NCBI RefSeq assembly: GCF_000214705.1
Contig: NC_015573.1
Coordinates: 2,673,001-2,737,000 of the forward strand
Reading direction: 5' to 3'
DNA length: 64,000 nt
Source: Desulfofundulus kuznetsovii DSM 6115
GTDB lineage: Bacteria > Bacillota > Desulfotomaculia > Desulfotomaculales > Desulfovirgulaceae
Shown: piece by piece, positions 49,887-59,120 of the stretch
Layout: every line of letters starts with the position of its first letter
Numbering within the stretch: the first letter of the stretch is position 1
Program-made: the position numbers and the translations under genes
The notes under the pieces: generated by a model
Databases searched by the model: none
What the model was told of the DNA's origin: nothing
What the model saw: the letters and a program-made list of their open reading frames with translations, nothing else

Positions 49887-50756
49887 ATGTTTCCACTGCG
49901 CACACTTCTTTTTACTCCCGGAGACGATCCCCGCAAAGGGGAAAAGGCCTTTGCAGCCGGGGCCGACGCCGTCATCCTCGATCTGGAGGACGCCGTGGCT
50001 GAGGCCCAGAAGGAAAGGGCACGCCAGCAGATCCGCCAAACTTTGAGCATTCCCCGTCCCGTTCCCGTTTTTGTGCGCATCAACGGTGCCAGTTCGCCCC
50101 ATATTCTTCCGGATCTTCAAACGGTGGTCGATTTGCCTGTAGAAGGCCTGATGCTGGCCAAGGCCGAGTCGGGGGAAGAGGTACGCCGGGTAGATTGGCT
50201 GCTCTCCCTCCTGGAGCAGCAACATCAATTGCCCGTGGGTAAAATCAAAATAATCCCCTTTGTAGAAAGCGCCCGGGGTATCTCCCGGGCCGGAGAAATT
50301 GCCGCCGCCCCCCGGGTGAGCTGCCTGGCTTTTGGAGGCAACGATTATACCATGGATATCGGTGTCCCCTACTCGCGGGACGGCGAAGAATTATTTTTCG
50401 CCCGCAGCCAGCTGGTGGTGGCTTCCCGGGCGGCAGGCATCGCCCCGCCCCTGGATACCGTAAACCCCGACTTCAGGGACATTTCCTTCCTGGTGGAAGA
50501 CGCCCGCCGTGCCCGCAAACTGGGCTTTCAGGGCAAGCTGGTGATCCACCCCGCCCAGGTGGCGCCGGTAAACGAGGTCTTCACCCCCGGAGACGAGGAA
50601 ATTGCCTGGGCGGAGAAGGTGGTGGAGGCCTTTGCCCGTGCCCAGGCCGCCGGCAGCGGCGTCATACAGGTGGAAGGGAAAATGGTGGAACTGCCCATTG
50701 TACGCCGGGCGGAACAATTGCTGGCTGCCGCCCGGCGCCTGGGTAAAAAACAATGA
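49887..50756 (+). CDS. HpcH/HpaI-family (CitE-like) aldolase/lyase
   Basis: 289 residues, ATG after AAGGATGG. The CitE features are LLFTPGDDPRKGEKAFAAGADAVILDLEDAV, VFVRINGA, KIIPFVESARGI and a C-terminal LVIHPAQVAPVNEVF. The active-site Asp/Glu of the Mg2+-binding pair (DLEDAV and VES) are present. CitE-like proteins split citryl-CoA, malyl-CoA or citramalyl-CoA. No CitD/CitF genes are near, so a stand-alone malyl- or citramalyl-CoA-type activity is more likely than citrate lyase. Confidence 0.87.
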   Translation: MFPLRTLLFTPGDDPRKGEKAFAAGADAVILDLEDAVAEAQKERARQQIRQTLSIPRPVPVFVRINGASSPHILPDLQTVVDLPVEGLMLAKAESGEEVRRVDWLLSLLEQQHQLPVGKIKIIPFVESARGISRAGEIAAAPRVSCLAFGGNDYTMDIGVPYSRDGEELFFARSQLVVASRAAGIAPPLDTVNPDFRDISFLVEDARRARKLGFQGKLVIHPAQVAPVNEVFTPGDEEIAWAEKVVEAFARAQAAGSGVIQVEGKMVELPIVRRAEQLLAAARRLGKKQ

Positions 50757-50834
50757 ATATGCAACAATTCACTGAGAGATTTTAAGTAGTGTTTACAGTT
50801 TAGACTTGTTAGAACGAAAGGTGGAATGGTAATC

Positions 50835-51005
50835 ATGCCGGCCGGGAACAAAGCGCCAAAGGTAAAAAGGCTCAAGAAAAAGGAACCCCGGTTTGCTCCG
50901 GGGAAGGAAGACCTTCTGGAGCAACCGGCCACCCCAGAAGAAAAGAAACGCGGTGAATTTACCAGGGTAACAACCCTATCCTTTGATGAAGTAGAACCAG
51001 GTTAA
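50835..51005 (+). CDS. Small basic/acidic hypothetical protein (56 aa)
   Basis: ATG at 50835 follows AAAGGTGG at 10 nt. The product begins [18 protein letters not shown] and ends [11 protein letters not shown]: a Lys/Arg-rich N-terminal half, a Pro-rich middle and an acidic tail. It has no Cys and no membrane helix and is probably disordered. It lies 78 bp after the CitE-like gene on the same strand and overlaps the convergent chemoreceptor stop by 4 bp. Codon use and the ribosome site suggest a real gene; the function is unknown. Confidence 0.5.
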   Translation: MPAGNKAPKVKRLKKKEPRFAPGKEDLLEQPATPEEKKRGEFTRVTTLSFDEVEPG

Positions 51006-52885
51006 TTCAACTTGAAACGGTTCACGTGGGACTCCAATTCTCCGGCCATGGAAGAAAGCTCATGGGCCGCCCGGGCTATCCGCTCCACTGTTCCCGACTG
51101 CTCGCTGGCCGCGGCGGCCACTTCCTGGCTGGCCGCACTCACTTCACCGGTGGCCCGGGCCACCCGATCCACCTGCCGGGCAATGTGCTCGACTTGCTGT
51201 ACGATGGCATTAAAGTGTTTCCCGGTTTCGACGGCCAGCCGGACACCCTCCCCCATACTTTGCACGCTTTTTTCCATATCATTGACCCCGCGGGCGGTCT
51301 CCTGCTGCACTTCGCGGATAAAAACGCCTATTTCCGTAGCCGCCCGGGCGGACTGCTCGGCCAGTTTGCGCACCTCGTCGGCCACCACGGAAAAGCCCTT
51401 GCCGTGCTCCCCGGCCCTTGCTGCTTCAATAGAAGCATTGAGAGCCAGCAGGTTGGTCTGCTCGGCTATGTCGGTGATCATTTCCACGATCCGGCCCACT
51501 TCCAGAGAACGGCGGCCCAGGCCGTGAACGACGGTGGAGAGCTCGCTGACCAGGCCCTGGATTTTTTCCATCTGGGAGCGCAGACGTTCCATGGCCTCTT
51601 CCCCTTCCCGGGCCGCCAGGGAAGCATCCTGAGTGTTTTTTTCCAGTTCCTCCACTCCCTGATTTAACTGGGCGGCAACCCGGGCCAGGCTGTCGGCGAT
51701 ACCGGCCGTCTCTTGAGCCCCCGCGGAAACCTGCTGGATGGAAAGGGATAAATCCTGGCCTGCCGCCGAAAGCCGGCGTGCGGTGGCAAGCGCCTGACCA
51801 ACCAGGGTGCGAATGCTTTCAATCATGCTGCAAAAACTGTTTGTAAGTTGTCCCACTTCATCCCGGGAAGAGCAGACCGGAGAAACTGTAAGATCACCTT
51901 CGCCCGCACGCGCCATCTCACCCACCAGCCTGGTGATGGGGTCAAGGGAACGCTGGAGGAGCATGTAGATAATGACCAGTACCAGGGCACCGATAACCAT
52001 GAAAACGACAAACTGGTTAACCATGGTGGCATTGAGTTTTGAAAGCATACCTTCCCGGTTTAAAACTATCTTGGCATAGGCAACGGTCGCGCCGGAGTAG
52101 TCCTTCAAGGGAAGCAACTGCACCGCCTGGCGGCCGTCGTTTATGTATGTTACCTGCGTCTTCCCCTGTTCCAGGCAGGCTTTAATTAAGCCCTCGTCCA
52201 CAGGATATGTATCTTTGTCCGCCGTAGCAGCCAGCAGGTTGCCGCTATCCACCAGGGAGATACCCCTGTCCCCCCGCCGGTAAACAAAAAAATCGGCCCC
52301 CAGTTGCTCTTTCCATTTTGCCAGCAGAGCCTCGTTAAAACCCTGACCGTACTCGGCGCTGCCCACATGCTGCCCCTGGTAGAACACCGGCACCACCACG
52401 CGGAAACCGTAACCGCCCCGCCCCTCTTCCAGGCCGGCCACCGGCTTTTTGCTCCGGTTGGCCTCCACCACCGTGGCCCGGAAGGAAGAAAGGTCGTCCC
52501 CAAATTTACCGGGCATATGCAGGCGCAAGAAGGCGGTGGCCGGTGGAAGGTGGAACTGGAATTGATCGATTCCGTCGTCTTTAATTTGTTCCCAAATGGG
52601 GGCAGTGAGTGCTTTCAGCTTTTCCCTGTCCCTGGCTGCAAATACTTCCTGCACCTGGGGGTTGTTGACCACACTTTCAATACCCAAACGAATGCGCCTG
52701 TTGGTTTCGGCAAGATCGTTTTCCACAAAGGCCTGGATGGACTGGAAATGCTGCTTTTCCTGCTGGACGATTATGCTTTTAGTCTGGCTGTAGTTGTAAA
52801 ACGCTAAAAGCCCAAAGCCCAGAGCCGGTAATACCAGCAAAGGGAGCAAAATGCGGGTCTTGATGCTGGCAAATAAAGCTTTCAT
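51002..52885 (-). CDS. Methyl-accepting chemotaxis protein
   Basis: 627 residues, ATG at 52885. An N-terminal transmembrane helix (~12-32), a large extracytoplasmic cache-type sensor (~35-290, with [18 protein letters not shown] and [22 protein letters not shown]), a second helix (~292-312), HAMP, then the signalling domain with the intact tip [37 protein letters not shown]. It should bind CheA/CheW. It lies downstream of the Fe-S flavoprotein that carries a related but degenerate signalling domain, separated by a long hairpin. Confidence 0.93.
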   Translation of the reverse strand: MKALFASIKTRILLPLLVLPALGFGLLAFYNYSQTKSIIVQQEKQHFQSIQAFVENDLAETNRRIRLGIESVVNNPQVQEVFAARDREKLKALTAPIWEQIKDDGIDQFQFHLPPATAFLRLHMPGKFGDDLSSFRATVVEANRSKKPVAGLEEGRGGYGFRVVVPVFYQGQHVGSAEYGQGFNEALLAKWKEQLGADFFVYRRGDRGISLVDSGNLLAATADKDTYPVDEGLIKACLEQGKTQVTYINDGRQAVQLLPLKDYSGATVAYAKIVLNREGMLSKLNATMVNQFVVFMVIGALVLVIIYMLLQRSLDPITRLVGEMARAGEGDLTVSPVCSSRDEVGQLTNSFCSMIESIRTLVGQALATARRLSAAGQDLSLSIQQVSAGAQETAGIADSLARVAAQLNQGVEELEKNTQDASLAAREGEEAMERLRSQMEKIQGLVSELSTVVHGLGRRSLEVGRIVEMITDIAEQTNLLALNASIEAARAGEHGKGFSVVADEVRKLAEQSARAATEIGVFIREVQQETARGVNDMEKSVQSMGEGVRLAVETGKHFNAIVQQVEHIARQVDRVARATGEVSAASQEVAAAASEQSGTVERIARAAHELSSMAGELESHVNRFKLN

Positions 52886-52937
52886 ATGTATTTATCGCCT
52901 CGCTATATCCATCCCCACTGCGCAGTATATTTTTTTT

Positions 52938-52981
52938 GGGGACACCCGGAGTGTGTGGTTCCAAAACACTCCGGGTGCCCC
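52938..52981. repeat. Long perfect hairpin between the two chemoreceptor-domain genes
   Basis: CACCCGGAGTGT (52943-52954) and ACACTCCGGGTG (52966-52977) form a 12-bp stem with an 11-nt loop, extended by GGG/CCC. On the minus transcript it is followed by A, not T, so it is not a standard terminator. It may be an RNA processing or stability element. Confidence 0.7.
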
Positions 52982-52984
52982 TTA

Positions 52985-55771
52985 CTACGCCGATTTTTCC
53001 TCCACGGGAACAGTTTCCCCCTGCCCGGCACCCAGTTCCCCGGCGATGCGGGCCACCCGGCCCACCTGCCGGACAACGTTCTCAATATGCTGCACAATGG
53101 CATTGAAGTGTTTTCTTGTTTCCAGGGCGAGCAGGAGGCCTTCCCCTACGGCAAAACTGCCGTCACTCACGCCGGGGGATGTGTCCTGCTTCACCTTGTG
53201 AATGAAAACGCCGATTTCCGTCGCTACACGGGCGGACTGTGCAACCAGTTCCTGCACCTCATTCAGCAAAGCAGAATTTTCGCTTCCCCGGCCCCCAGCC
53301 CCGACCGCCTCAAGGGAAGCGTTGAGAGCCAGCAGGTTCATCTGTTCAGCCACATCGGTAATCATCTTCAGTATCCTACCCGCTTCTAAAGCGAGCCGGC
53401 CGGGACCATGGACAACCGTGGACAGTTCACTGACCAAATCGTGAATTTTCTGCATCTGGGGCCGTATCCGCTCCATGACCTCCCGTTCCTCCCGGGAAGC
53501 CCAGAAGATTTCTGCCCTATCTTTTTCTGGTTCCAGAGCCTCTGGTTCCAACACCATGGAGACCAGTTCAGTCCAATCGACGGGTCGAAACTCCCTGCCG
53601 TAGACTTGGTGGGCCCATACCCGGCGTAAGCAGGCGGGACATATTTCGGTTGCGCTGTGAAGGCGGCTCGGATAATCTTTTAAACGTTCTTTCACAAAGT
53701 CAAGATGTTTTGAGGTAGCATAGGACTGCCCGCAAATCCGGCAGGCAAACAGTTCCACACGGCTCATCAGCCCCCCGCACATGCGCATCTCCCTGAACCC
53801 GCCTTCATCGCTTAAGGTTATGGCCCTGGTTGGGCAGTTGACGGAGCAACTGCCACATCCGATACATCTATCGCCCGGGCGTGCAAAATCAGTTGCCGAT
53901 CCCCTGCTGCCTTCAACGTAACCCAGCTGAATGGCTTCCGCCCCCACTTTGCGGCAGGTATCAACACACTTTCCACAGGCAATGCAAAGGTCACACCGCA
54001 GGCACCTGCCTGCTTCCACCGCACCGGCTTCCGGGCCAAGACCCTTCATTACTTCGTCAAACGTGTCCTGTCTTGCGGGTAAGTACTGTTTCTCAAAGGA
54101 ATAGGCCCGGGAGCAGCTTTTTTCCTGGGCAGTAACCTGCATGAGTGCGGCAACTTTTCTTTTAACCGGATACTTTATGGCGGCTGAAGGTTTTTCTCCA
54201 CGCAAATAGGCTTCTATAGCCGCCGCTGCCCGTTTCCCGGCGGCAATGGCCTTTATGGCGCTGGCGGGCCCGGTAACAGCATCGCCCCCCGCAAAAACTC
54301 CCGGCCGGGATGTTTCCATAGTGTCCGGGTTAACAACAATGCGGTCCCGGGAAACCAGCACCTGCGGCGGCTCCGGCCCCTCAGTGATAAAGGAGAGATC
54401 CGGCTCCTGGCCTACGGCAAAAATAACCATGTCGGCTTCCATCTTGAACTCCGAATTCTTGATGGGCACCGGCCAGCAGCGGCCGGTGGCATCGGGCTCG
54501 CTCAAAGCATTGCGTATGCACTCCACGTACTGGACGCACCCGTCTCTGCCACCCAACCCTGTGGGAGAAATAAGGTATTCCAGAATTATTCCTTCCTTTT
54601 CAGCAGCTTCTATTTCTTCATCCAGCGCGGGCATTTCCTGGCGGGAACGCCGGTAAATTATCCTCACCTCAAGGGCTCCCAAACGCCGGGCCACCCGCGC
54701 GGCGTCGATGGCCACGTTGCCGCCGCCAACCACAACCACTTTCTTGCCGCTGACCTCTACCGCGGGTTGACCGGTACCTGCCAACAAGCCCTGATTTACC
54801 ACCCTGAGAAAGGTCACCCCGTCCATAACGCCTTTGAAACACTCATGGTTGGGGATGGGAATAGAACCTTTCCAGGCTCCGGTGCCTAAAAACACTGCCG
54901 CGTAACCATCTTTCAACAAAGCCTCAATACCGTATTCCCCGGTAATCGGGCTGTTCAACCTGATTTCCACACCCAGGGCCTGGATGCGGGCAATTTCATC
55001 CCGGAGTACGTCCCGGGGAAGCCGGTACGGGGGAATGCCGTACGCAAGCATTCCCCCCGGCTGGGGCATGGCTTCAAATATGGTTACCGCGTAACCTTTC
55101 TTGGCTAAGAAATAGGCGCAGGACAGGCCCGCAGGACCTGACCCGACCACCGCAACTTTCTTGCCGGATTTTCTTACGGGCCGCGGTGAAAAGAGGTTTA
55201 TCTTTTCCCGGATCTCCCGGACCTGGTCGTAGGCCAGTCTTTTCAGAGCGCAGATAGATACGGGGGCGTCAACCTCACCCCTGCGACAGGCACGCTCACA
55301 GGGATGTTCGCAAATACGCCCCAGAACACCGGGCAGGGGAACATCCTCCAATATTAGCTGCAAAGCTTCGGCATACTTGCCCTGTCCTACCAGGGCAACA
55401 TAATTCGGGATATCGATACCTGCCGGACAGGCCGCCTGACAGGGTGCGAGCACCAACGGGGGACATTCCGAGGCGGGACATACCCGGTTTTCAATGTGCA
55501 CAATGAAATCGTCCCTGCCTTCCCGCAAAATACTCATAACTTCCGGCGCCACACGCTTCCCCTGACCGCAGTGGCACGTAAGGTGCAGCCTGTTAACCAA
55601 TGTCAGCAGGCCCTCCAGGTCGCCAAGGCGGGCCTTTCCGCTCCTTATCCCGAACAGCAGTTTTAAAGCTGTATTCAGGTTGGAGCGACACTGGCCGCAA
55701 AGTCTGTCCATTTTTAAATAGGATTTTACAATTTCCTCTGCCTTCTTGACGCTACAGGCAATTTTTGCCAT
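52985..55771 (-). CDS. Fe-S flavoprotein (NuoF-like/GltD-like) fused to a degenerate chemoreceptor signalling domain
   Basis: 928 residues from ATG at 55771 (AAGGAG upstream). Domains in order: a NuoF-type C-terminal 4Fe-4S region (residues ~24-95, CGQC...CHCGQG); a GltD N-terminal Fe-S domain (~98-175, CQAACPAGIDIPNYV...CEHPCERACRRG); FAD motif VVGSGPAGLSCAYF (~208) and NAD(P)H motif VVVVGGGNVAIDAARV (~345); two 4Fe-4S motifs, CDLCIACGKCVDTC and CIGCGSCSVNCP (~610-665); then a Cys pair region (FACRICG...ICPACLRR). The last ~150 residues align with the neighbouring [33 protein letters not shown], then [22 protein letters not shown]. Its tip has lost EAARAGE/GFSVVA. It probably passes electrons between NAD(P)H and the adjacent ferredoxin/molybdoenzyme. 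Confidence 0.88.
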   Translation of the reverse strand: MAKIACSVKKAEEIVKSYLKMDRLCGQCRSNLNTALKLLFGIRSGKARLGDLEGLLTLVNRLHLTCHCGQGKRVAPEVMSILREGRDDFIVHIENRVCPASECPPLVLAPCQAACPAGIDIPNYVALVGQGKYAEALQLILEDVPLPGVLGRICEHPCERACRRGEVDAPVSICALKRLAYDQVREIREKINLFSPRPVRKSGKKVAVVGSGPAGLSCAYFLAKKGYAVTIFEAMPQPGGMLAYGIPPYRLPRDVLRDEIARIQALGVEIRLNSPITGEYGIEALLKDGYAAVFLGTGAWKGSIPIPNHECFKGVMDGVTFLRVVNQGLLAGTGQPAVEVSGKKVVVVGGGNVAIDAARVARRLGALEVRIIYRRSRQEMPALDEEIEAAEKEGIILEYLISPTGLGGRDGCVQYVECIRNALSEPDATGRCWPVPIKNSEFKMEADMVIFAVGQEPDLSFITEGPEPPQVLVSRDRIVVNPDTMETSRPGVFAGGDAVTGPASAIKAIAAGKRAAAAIEAYLRGEKPSAAIKYPVKRKVAALMQVTAQEKSCSRAYSFEKQYLPARQDTFDEVMKGLGPEAGAVEAGRCLRCDLCIACGKCVDTCRKVGAEAIQLGYVEGSRGSATDFARPGDRCIGCGSCSVNCPTRAITLSDEGGFREMRMCGGLMSRVELFACRICGQSYATSKHLDFVKERLKDYPSRLHSATEICPACLRRVWAHQVYGREFRPVDWTELVSMVLEPEALEPEKDRAEIFWASREEREVMERIRPQMQKIHDLVSELSTVVHGPGRLALEAGRILKMITDVAEQMNLLALNASLEAVGAGGRGSENSALLNEVQELVAQSARVATEIGVFIHKVKQDTSPGVSDGSFAVGEGLLLALETRKHFNAIVQHIENVVRQVGRVARIAGELGAGQGETVPVEEKSA

Positions 55772-55787
55772 AAAAACCTGCTCCTTT

Positions 55788-56297
55788 TTAACTATGCCCC
55801 ACTGCAACAATTTGGTGGGCATAGCGGACCCTTTTTACGTCCGGCATACGTTCGGCCGGGCCAAAGAGAAGACTGCTGGTGGGACAGGCGGTGACGCATG
55901 CCGGCTTGAGCCCCGCATCAATACGGTCTTTGCAGTAGTCGCATTTCACGGCCTTGCCTTTTCTGGCGTCCCACTGGGGCGCACCCCAGGGACAGGCCAT
56001 GATGCAGCTCTTGCAACCCACACAAAGCTCCTGGTCTATAAAAACGATCCCGTCCTTGGCCCTTTTCTGTACCGCTCCGGTGGGACAGGCCGGCACACAC
56101 CAGGGTTCCTCACAGTGGAAACAGGGCATGAAAACATTTGTCGCTCTGGGCTGGCTGTCTATCTGAACGGGACCGACCACAACTATTTGAGTTGGCCTGG
56201 GTCCCGTACCGAGCCCTTTGTTTACCTTGCACTGCACTTCACAACTGCGGCAGGAAATGCATCTTTTCTCGTCCTGGTACAGGTAATACTTGCTCAT
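55788..56297 (-). CDS. Four-cluster ferredoxin-type electron-transfer subunit
   Basis: 169 residues, ATG after GGGAGG. Cysteine motifs for four 4Fe-4S clusters, HycB/PsrB-like: CISCRSCEVQC, CFHCEEPWCVPACPTGA, CVGCKSCIMACPWGAP and CDYCKDRI...CVTACPTSSL. It should wire the molybdopterin subunit to the flavoprotein. It lies between them, 16-20 bp from each. A very similar copy is at 61719 on the other strand. Confidence 0.93.
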   Translation of the reverse strand: MSKYYLYQDEKRCISCRSCEVQCKVNKGLGTGPRPTQIVVVGPVQIDSQPRATNVFMPCFHCEEPWCVPACPTGAVQKRAKDGIVFIDQELCVGCKSCIMACPWGAPQWDARKGKAVKCDYCKDRIDAGLKPACVTACPTSSLLFGPAERMPDVKRVRYAHQIVAVGHS

Positions 56298-56317
56298 TGA
56301 TTAACCTCCCAACGGTA

Positions 56318-58402
56318 TCAGTTAATTGGCCTTACGGTGACGAAGACATGCTGCAAAGCCGGGCTGCCCCCCACCATATCGGTGACGTTTTCCTGCAACA
56401 GGGCGTCCATGGCCCCCTTGCCGTAGCACCTGGACTGCACGGGCACCTTGTGACCGAAACCGTGGAGCATGAACACGGCTTCGGGGTGGATGAGGTCCGT
56501 GACAAAAGCACGGATGGTATCCCGGCCCCGGGAGGAGATGACTTCCACCATCTGGCCGTTCTTGATGCCCAGTTTTGCCGCCTGGAGGGTGTTGATCCAC
56601 AGCACGTTCTCGGGCACCAGCTCGTTTAAGAGGGGGTTGTTTTGCGTCGATACATGGGTATGGGCTGCGGTCCTGCCGATCATCAGACGGAAATATCCTT
56701 CCGGGGGCGCCGGCACGGGCTCGTAAGCCGGGAAGGACGGGAAGCCGTTTTTCTCCAGCAGGCTGGACACAAACTCGATTTTGCCGGAGGGAGTTTTCAG
56801 CTTGATCCCGTCTTTGCGGTCCCAGTAAATGGCTTCATCGCTGAGGGAAACGAAGCCTTTTGCATCAAAGTCGCTGATGCTGATGCCGGTGCCCTGCAAC
56901 TGGTAAACCCACAGGTCTTCCAGGGTTTGGTAGGGGAAGTACTGGCCGATGCCCAGCCGGTCGGCTAAAGACTTCATAATCTCCCATCCAGGCCTGGTGT
57001 CGTAGCGGGGGGACACCGCGGGCCTGCGCAGGTACAGGGCGGGCTTTAAGCCGTTTGCCTCCTGGATGGAGTCTCCCCTTTCCAGGTAGATGGATTCCGG
57101 CAGGACGACGTCGGAGTACCAGGCCGTTTCGCTGAACTGGATATCTATGGTAACGACGAGGTCGAGCTTTTCCAGGGCACGTCTAGTATATTCGTAGTCA
57201 GGTATGGAAAGCAACGGATTGAAGCGCCAAACAAGTAACGCCTTGACCGGGTAGGGGTCTTCTTCCAGTATGGCCTTGGGCAGCATCTGTACCACCCCGT
57301 GGGCCGGGTCGGGCAAAGGCAGCCTGGGGGTGCCCACGCCGTCGCATCTTTCTTCGGTTACCTCGGGCAGGTCCTGATCCGTTAGTTTGTTGAGGGGTTT
57401 CTTACCCGCATCCTTGGCGCCTTTCTTGAAAAAGAGTCCCCCGGGAGCTTCAATGCTGCCCATGAGGGCGTTCAACATGATAATGGATCTTCTGAAGTAG
57501 ATTTCGTTCAGGTAATGGGAGCACCGGTAACCGTAGTGGAATACCACTGCCGGTTTGGCCTCGCTGGCTTCCCGGGCCAGGGAGACAATTTCGTAAGCGG
57601 GAATGCCGGTTTCCTTTTCCGCCCATTCGGGGGTGTAGGGCTCGACGAATTGCTGCAGTTCCTTCAAGCCAAGAACCCAGCGGTTGACATATTCCTTGTC
57701 GTACAGGCCTTCCTTTAAGATGACGTGCATCAGGGCATAGTTCAGGGCCAGATCCGTTCCGGGCCGGATCATGAGATATTTGTGGGCTTTTGTGGCCGTA
57801 ACGCTCACCCGCGGGTCGATGTAAGTGAGTTTGGTCCCGCTGTCAAGGGCCTGCATCAGTTGCTTGACCGGCTTGAGTTCCAAAGATTCAAAAATATTGC
57901 GGCCGTAAAGGATCACGTGCCTGGCCTTGCCCAGGTCCACGCCCACCTGACCGTCGGTATATCCGGTCAGGGTCCGGAAGGCGGTGTTCAGGGAGCCCTT
58001 GCAGCAGGAGTCGTGGGTGAAGTAATTGGGGGAACCCAGGGCCTTCATAAAGGTTTTGCTGATGTGGGAGTTCAGGTGAGCTCTTTCGGCCAGGGCGATA
58101 CTCCGCCCGCCGTATTTTTCTTTGACCTCGGCCAGTTTTGCCGCCACGTAGTCCAGCGCTTCCTCCCAGGACGCTTCCCGCCATTGACCGGAACCCCTGG
58201 GGCCGGTGCGGATCAAAGGCCTTTTCAGCCTTTCTTCGTCGTTTAGAAGGCTGACCCCGGCAGCCCCTTTGGGGCAGATGCTCCCTTCAATGCCGGCAAC
58301 GTGGGGGTTGCCTTCAATCAGCTTGACGTCGTCATTTTCCACCATCACTTTAATGGGACACCTTACCGTGCACATGAAACAAATGCTGTAGACAGTTTCC
58401 AT
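56318..58402 (-). CDS. Molybdopterin oxidoreductase, thiosulfate/polysulfide reductase-like
   Basis: 694 residues; ATG at 58402 lies 8 nt after GGAGG. The N-terminal 4Fe-4S motif is CFMCTVRCPIKV...CPKGAAG. The likely Mo/W ligand Cys is in GSPNYFTHDSCCKGSLN, as in PhsA/PsrA. The C-terminal molydopterin-dinucleotide domain has RTAAHTHVSTQNNPLL. No Tat signal is present, so the enzyme is cytoplasmic, and no NrfD-type membrane anchor gene is nearby. Substrate by family: sulfur compounds such as thiosulfate, tetrathionate or polysulfide; arsenate or selenate cannot be excluded. Confidence 0.9.
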   Translation of the reverse strand: METVYSICFMCTVRCPIKVMVENDDVKLIEGNPHVAGIEGSICPKGAAGVSLLNDEERLKRPLIRTGPRGSGQWREASWEEALDYVAAKLAEVKEKYGGRSIALAERAHLNSHISKTFMKALGSPNYFTHDSCCKGSLNTAFRTLTGYTDGQVGVDLGKARHVILYGRNIFESLELKPVKQLMQALDSGTKLTYIDPRVSVTATKAHKYLMIRPGTDLALNYALMHVILKEGLYDKEYVNRWVLGLKELQQFVEPYTPEWAEKETGIPAYEIVSLAREASEAKPAVVFHYGYRCSHYLNEIYFRRSIIMLNALMGSIEAPGGLFFKKGAKDAGKKPLNKLTDQDLPEVTEERCDGVGTPRLPLPDPAHGVVQMLPKAILEEDPYPVKALLVWRFNPLLSIPDYEYTRRALEKLDLVVTIDIQFSETAWYSDVVLPESIYLERGDSIQEANGLKPALYLRRPAVSPRYDTRPGWEIMKSLADRLGIGQYFPYQTLEDLWVYQLQGTGISISDFDAKGFVSLSDEAIYWDRKDGIKLKTPSGKIEFVSSLLEKNGFPSFPAYEPVPAPPEGYFRLMIGRTAAHTHVSTQNNPLLNELVPENVLWINTLQAAKLGIKNGQMVEVISSRGRDTIRAFVTDLIHPEAVFMLHGFGHKVPVQSRCYGKGAMDALLQENVTDMVGGSPALQHVFVTVRPIN

Positions 58403-58491
58403 GAGGGAAGCCTCCATAAAATAAGTTTTTAACGGAGTGATTGGATATTTACTTTGCCGCTGACAGCGGCAGGGATATCTTATATAAAAAC

Positions 58492-59031
58492 CTAGCTTTT
58501 GCTGGAATTTTCTTCATAAGCCATCAGCATCCGGTGTATGCCCCTGAAATAGGGGAGCCGGTTTTTCACCCGGCTGAAAAACATGCGGGCCAGGATGTAA
58601 CAGATGATAAAGGTAAAGACGTAATTTACAGCCAGGCCGGTAAAGGGTATGGGAAAGCCGATGCCGGCAAAACGCTGCTGCATCCAGGCAAGGGCAAAGA
58701 AAGCGGGCCACAGGGCGGCCGCCGACAGGCCAAACATGTTGAAGAAAGCCCGGCCAAAGGCGTCGTTGGCTTCTTTGTTGCAGGCGTCATAGCTCTTCTT
58801 GTCCCCCAGCTTTAAGGCAGCCAGGGATAGCTGCTGCAAATCCGCTAACCGGGTGTTCAGCCGGTCCAGGTGGTTTTTGTTCACCACAAAGACCATGGAG
58901 ATGGTGAATTCCCCGATGATCACCGCCAGGAGTGCCACCAGGAATGTACCCAGAAAGTAATCAAAAACCGGATGGCCGCTGATTTTGTAAAACATAATCA
59001 GGACCTGATCCACCAGTTCCCAAAGACCCAT
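58492..59031 (-). CDS. Membrane protein resembling the DUF106/EMC3 (YidC-superfamily) group
   Basis: 179 residues. A first transmembrane helix (~24-48), a coiled-coil or helical hairpin (NKNHLDRLNTRLADLQQLSLAALKLGDKKSYDACNKEANDAFGRAFF), and two or three C-terminal helices. This topology, and the helical hairpin after the first helix, resemble DUF106 proteins, which are mostly archaeal relatives of YidC/EMC3. The match is by eye. It lies between the TauE-type exporter and the molybdoenzyme on the same strand, so it may assist assembly or act with the exporter. Confidence 0.55.
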   Translation of the reverse strand: MGLWELVDQVLIMFYKISGHPVFDYFLGTFLVALLAVIIGEFTISMVFVVNKNHLDRLNTRLADLQQLSLAALKLGDKKSYDACNKEANDAFGRAFFNMFGLSAAALWPAFFALAWMQQRFAGIGFPIPFTGLAVNYVFTFIICYILARMFFSRVKNRLPYFRGIHRMLMAYEENSSKS

Positions 59032-59120
59032 CCTTCAAGCCCCCGTTTATTCAGGTAGTTGCTCCAGGTTCTCCGGGAACAGCCCGGGGAACCTGGAGCG
59101 GAATATCTGTTAAGCGAATC

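Noticed and set aside
56318-58402. Formate dehydrogenase as the identity of the molybdoenzyme.
   Set aside because: The region of the metal ligand (SPNYFTHDSCCKGS) follows the PhsA/PsrA pattern, and no FDH-type Cys/Sec-His pair was seen. The NuoF-like partner alone is not decisive.
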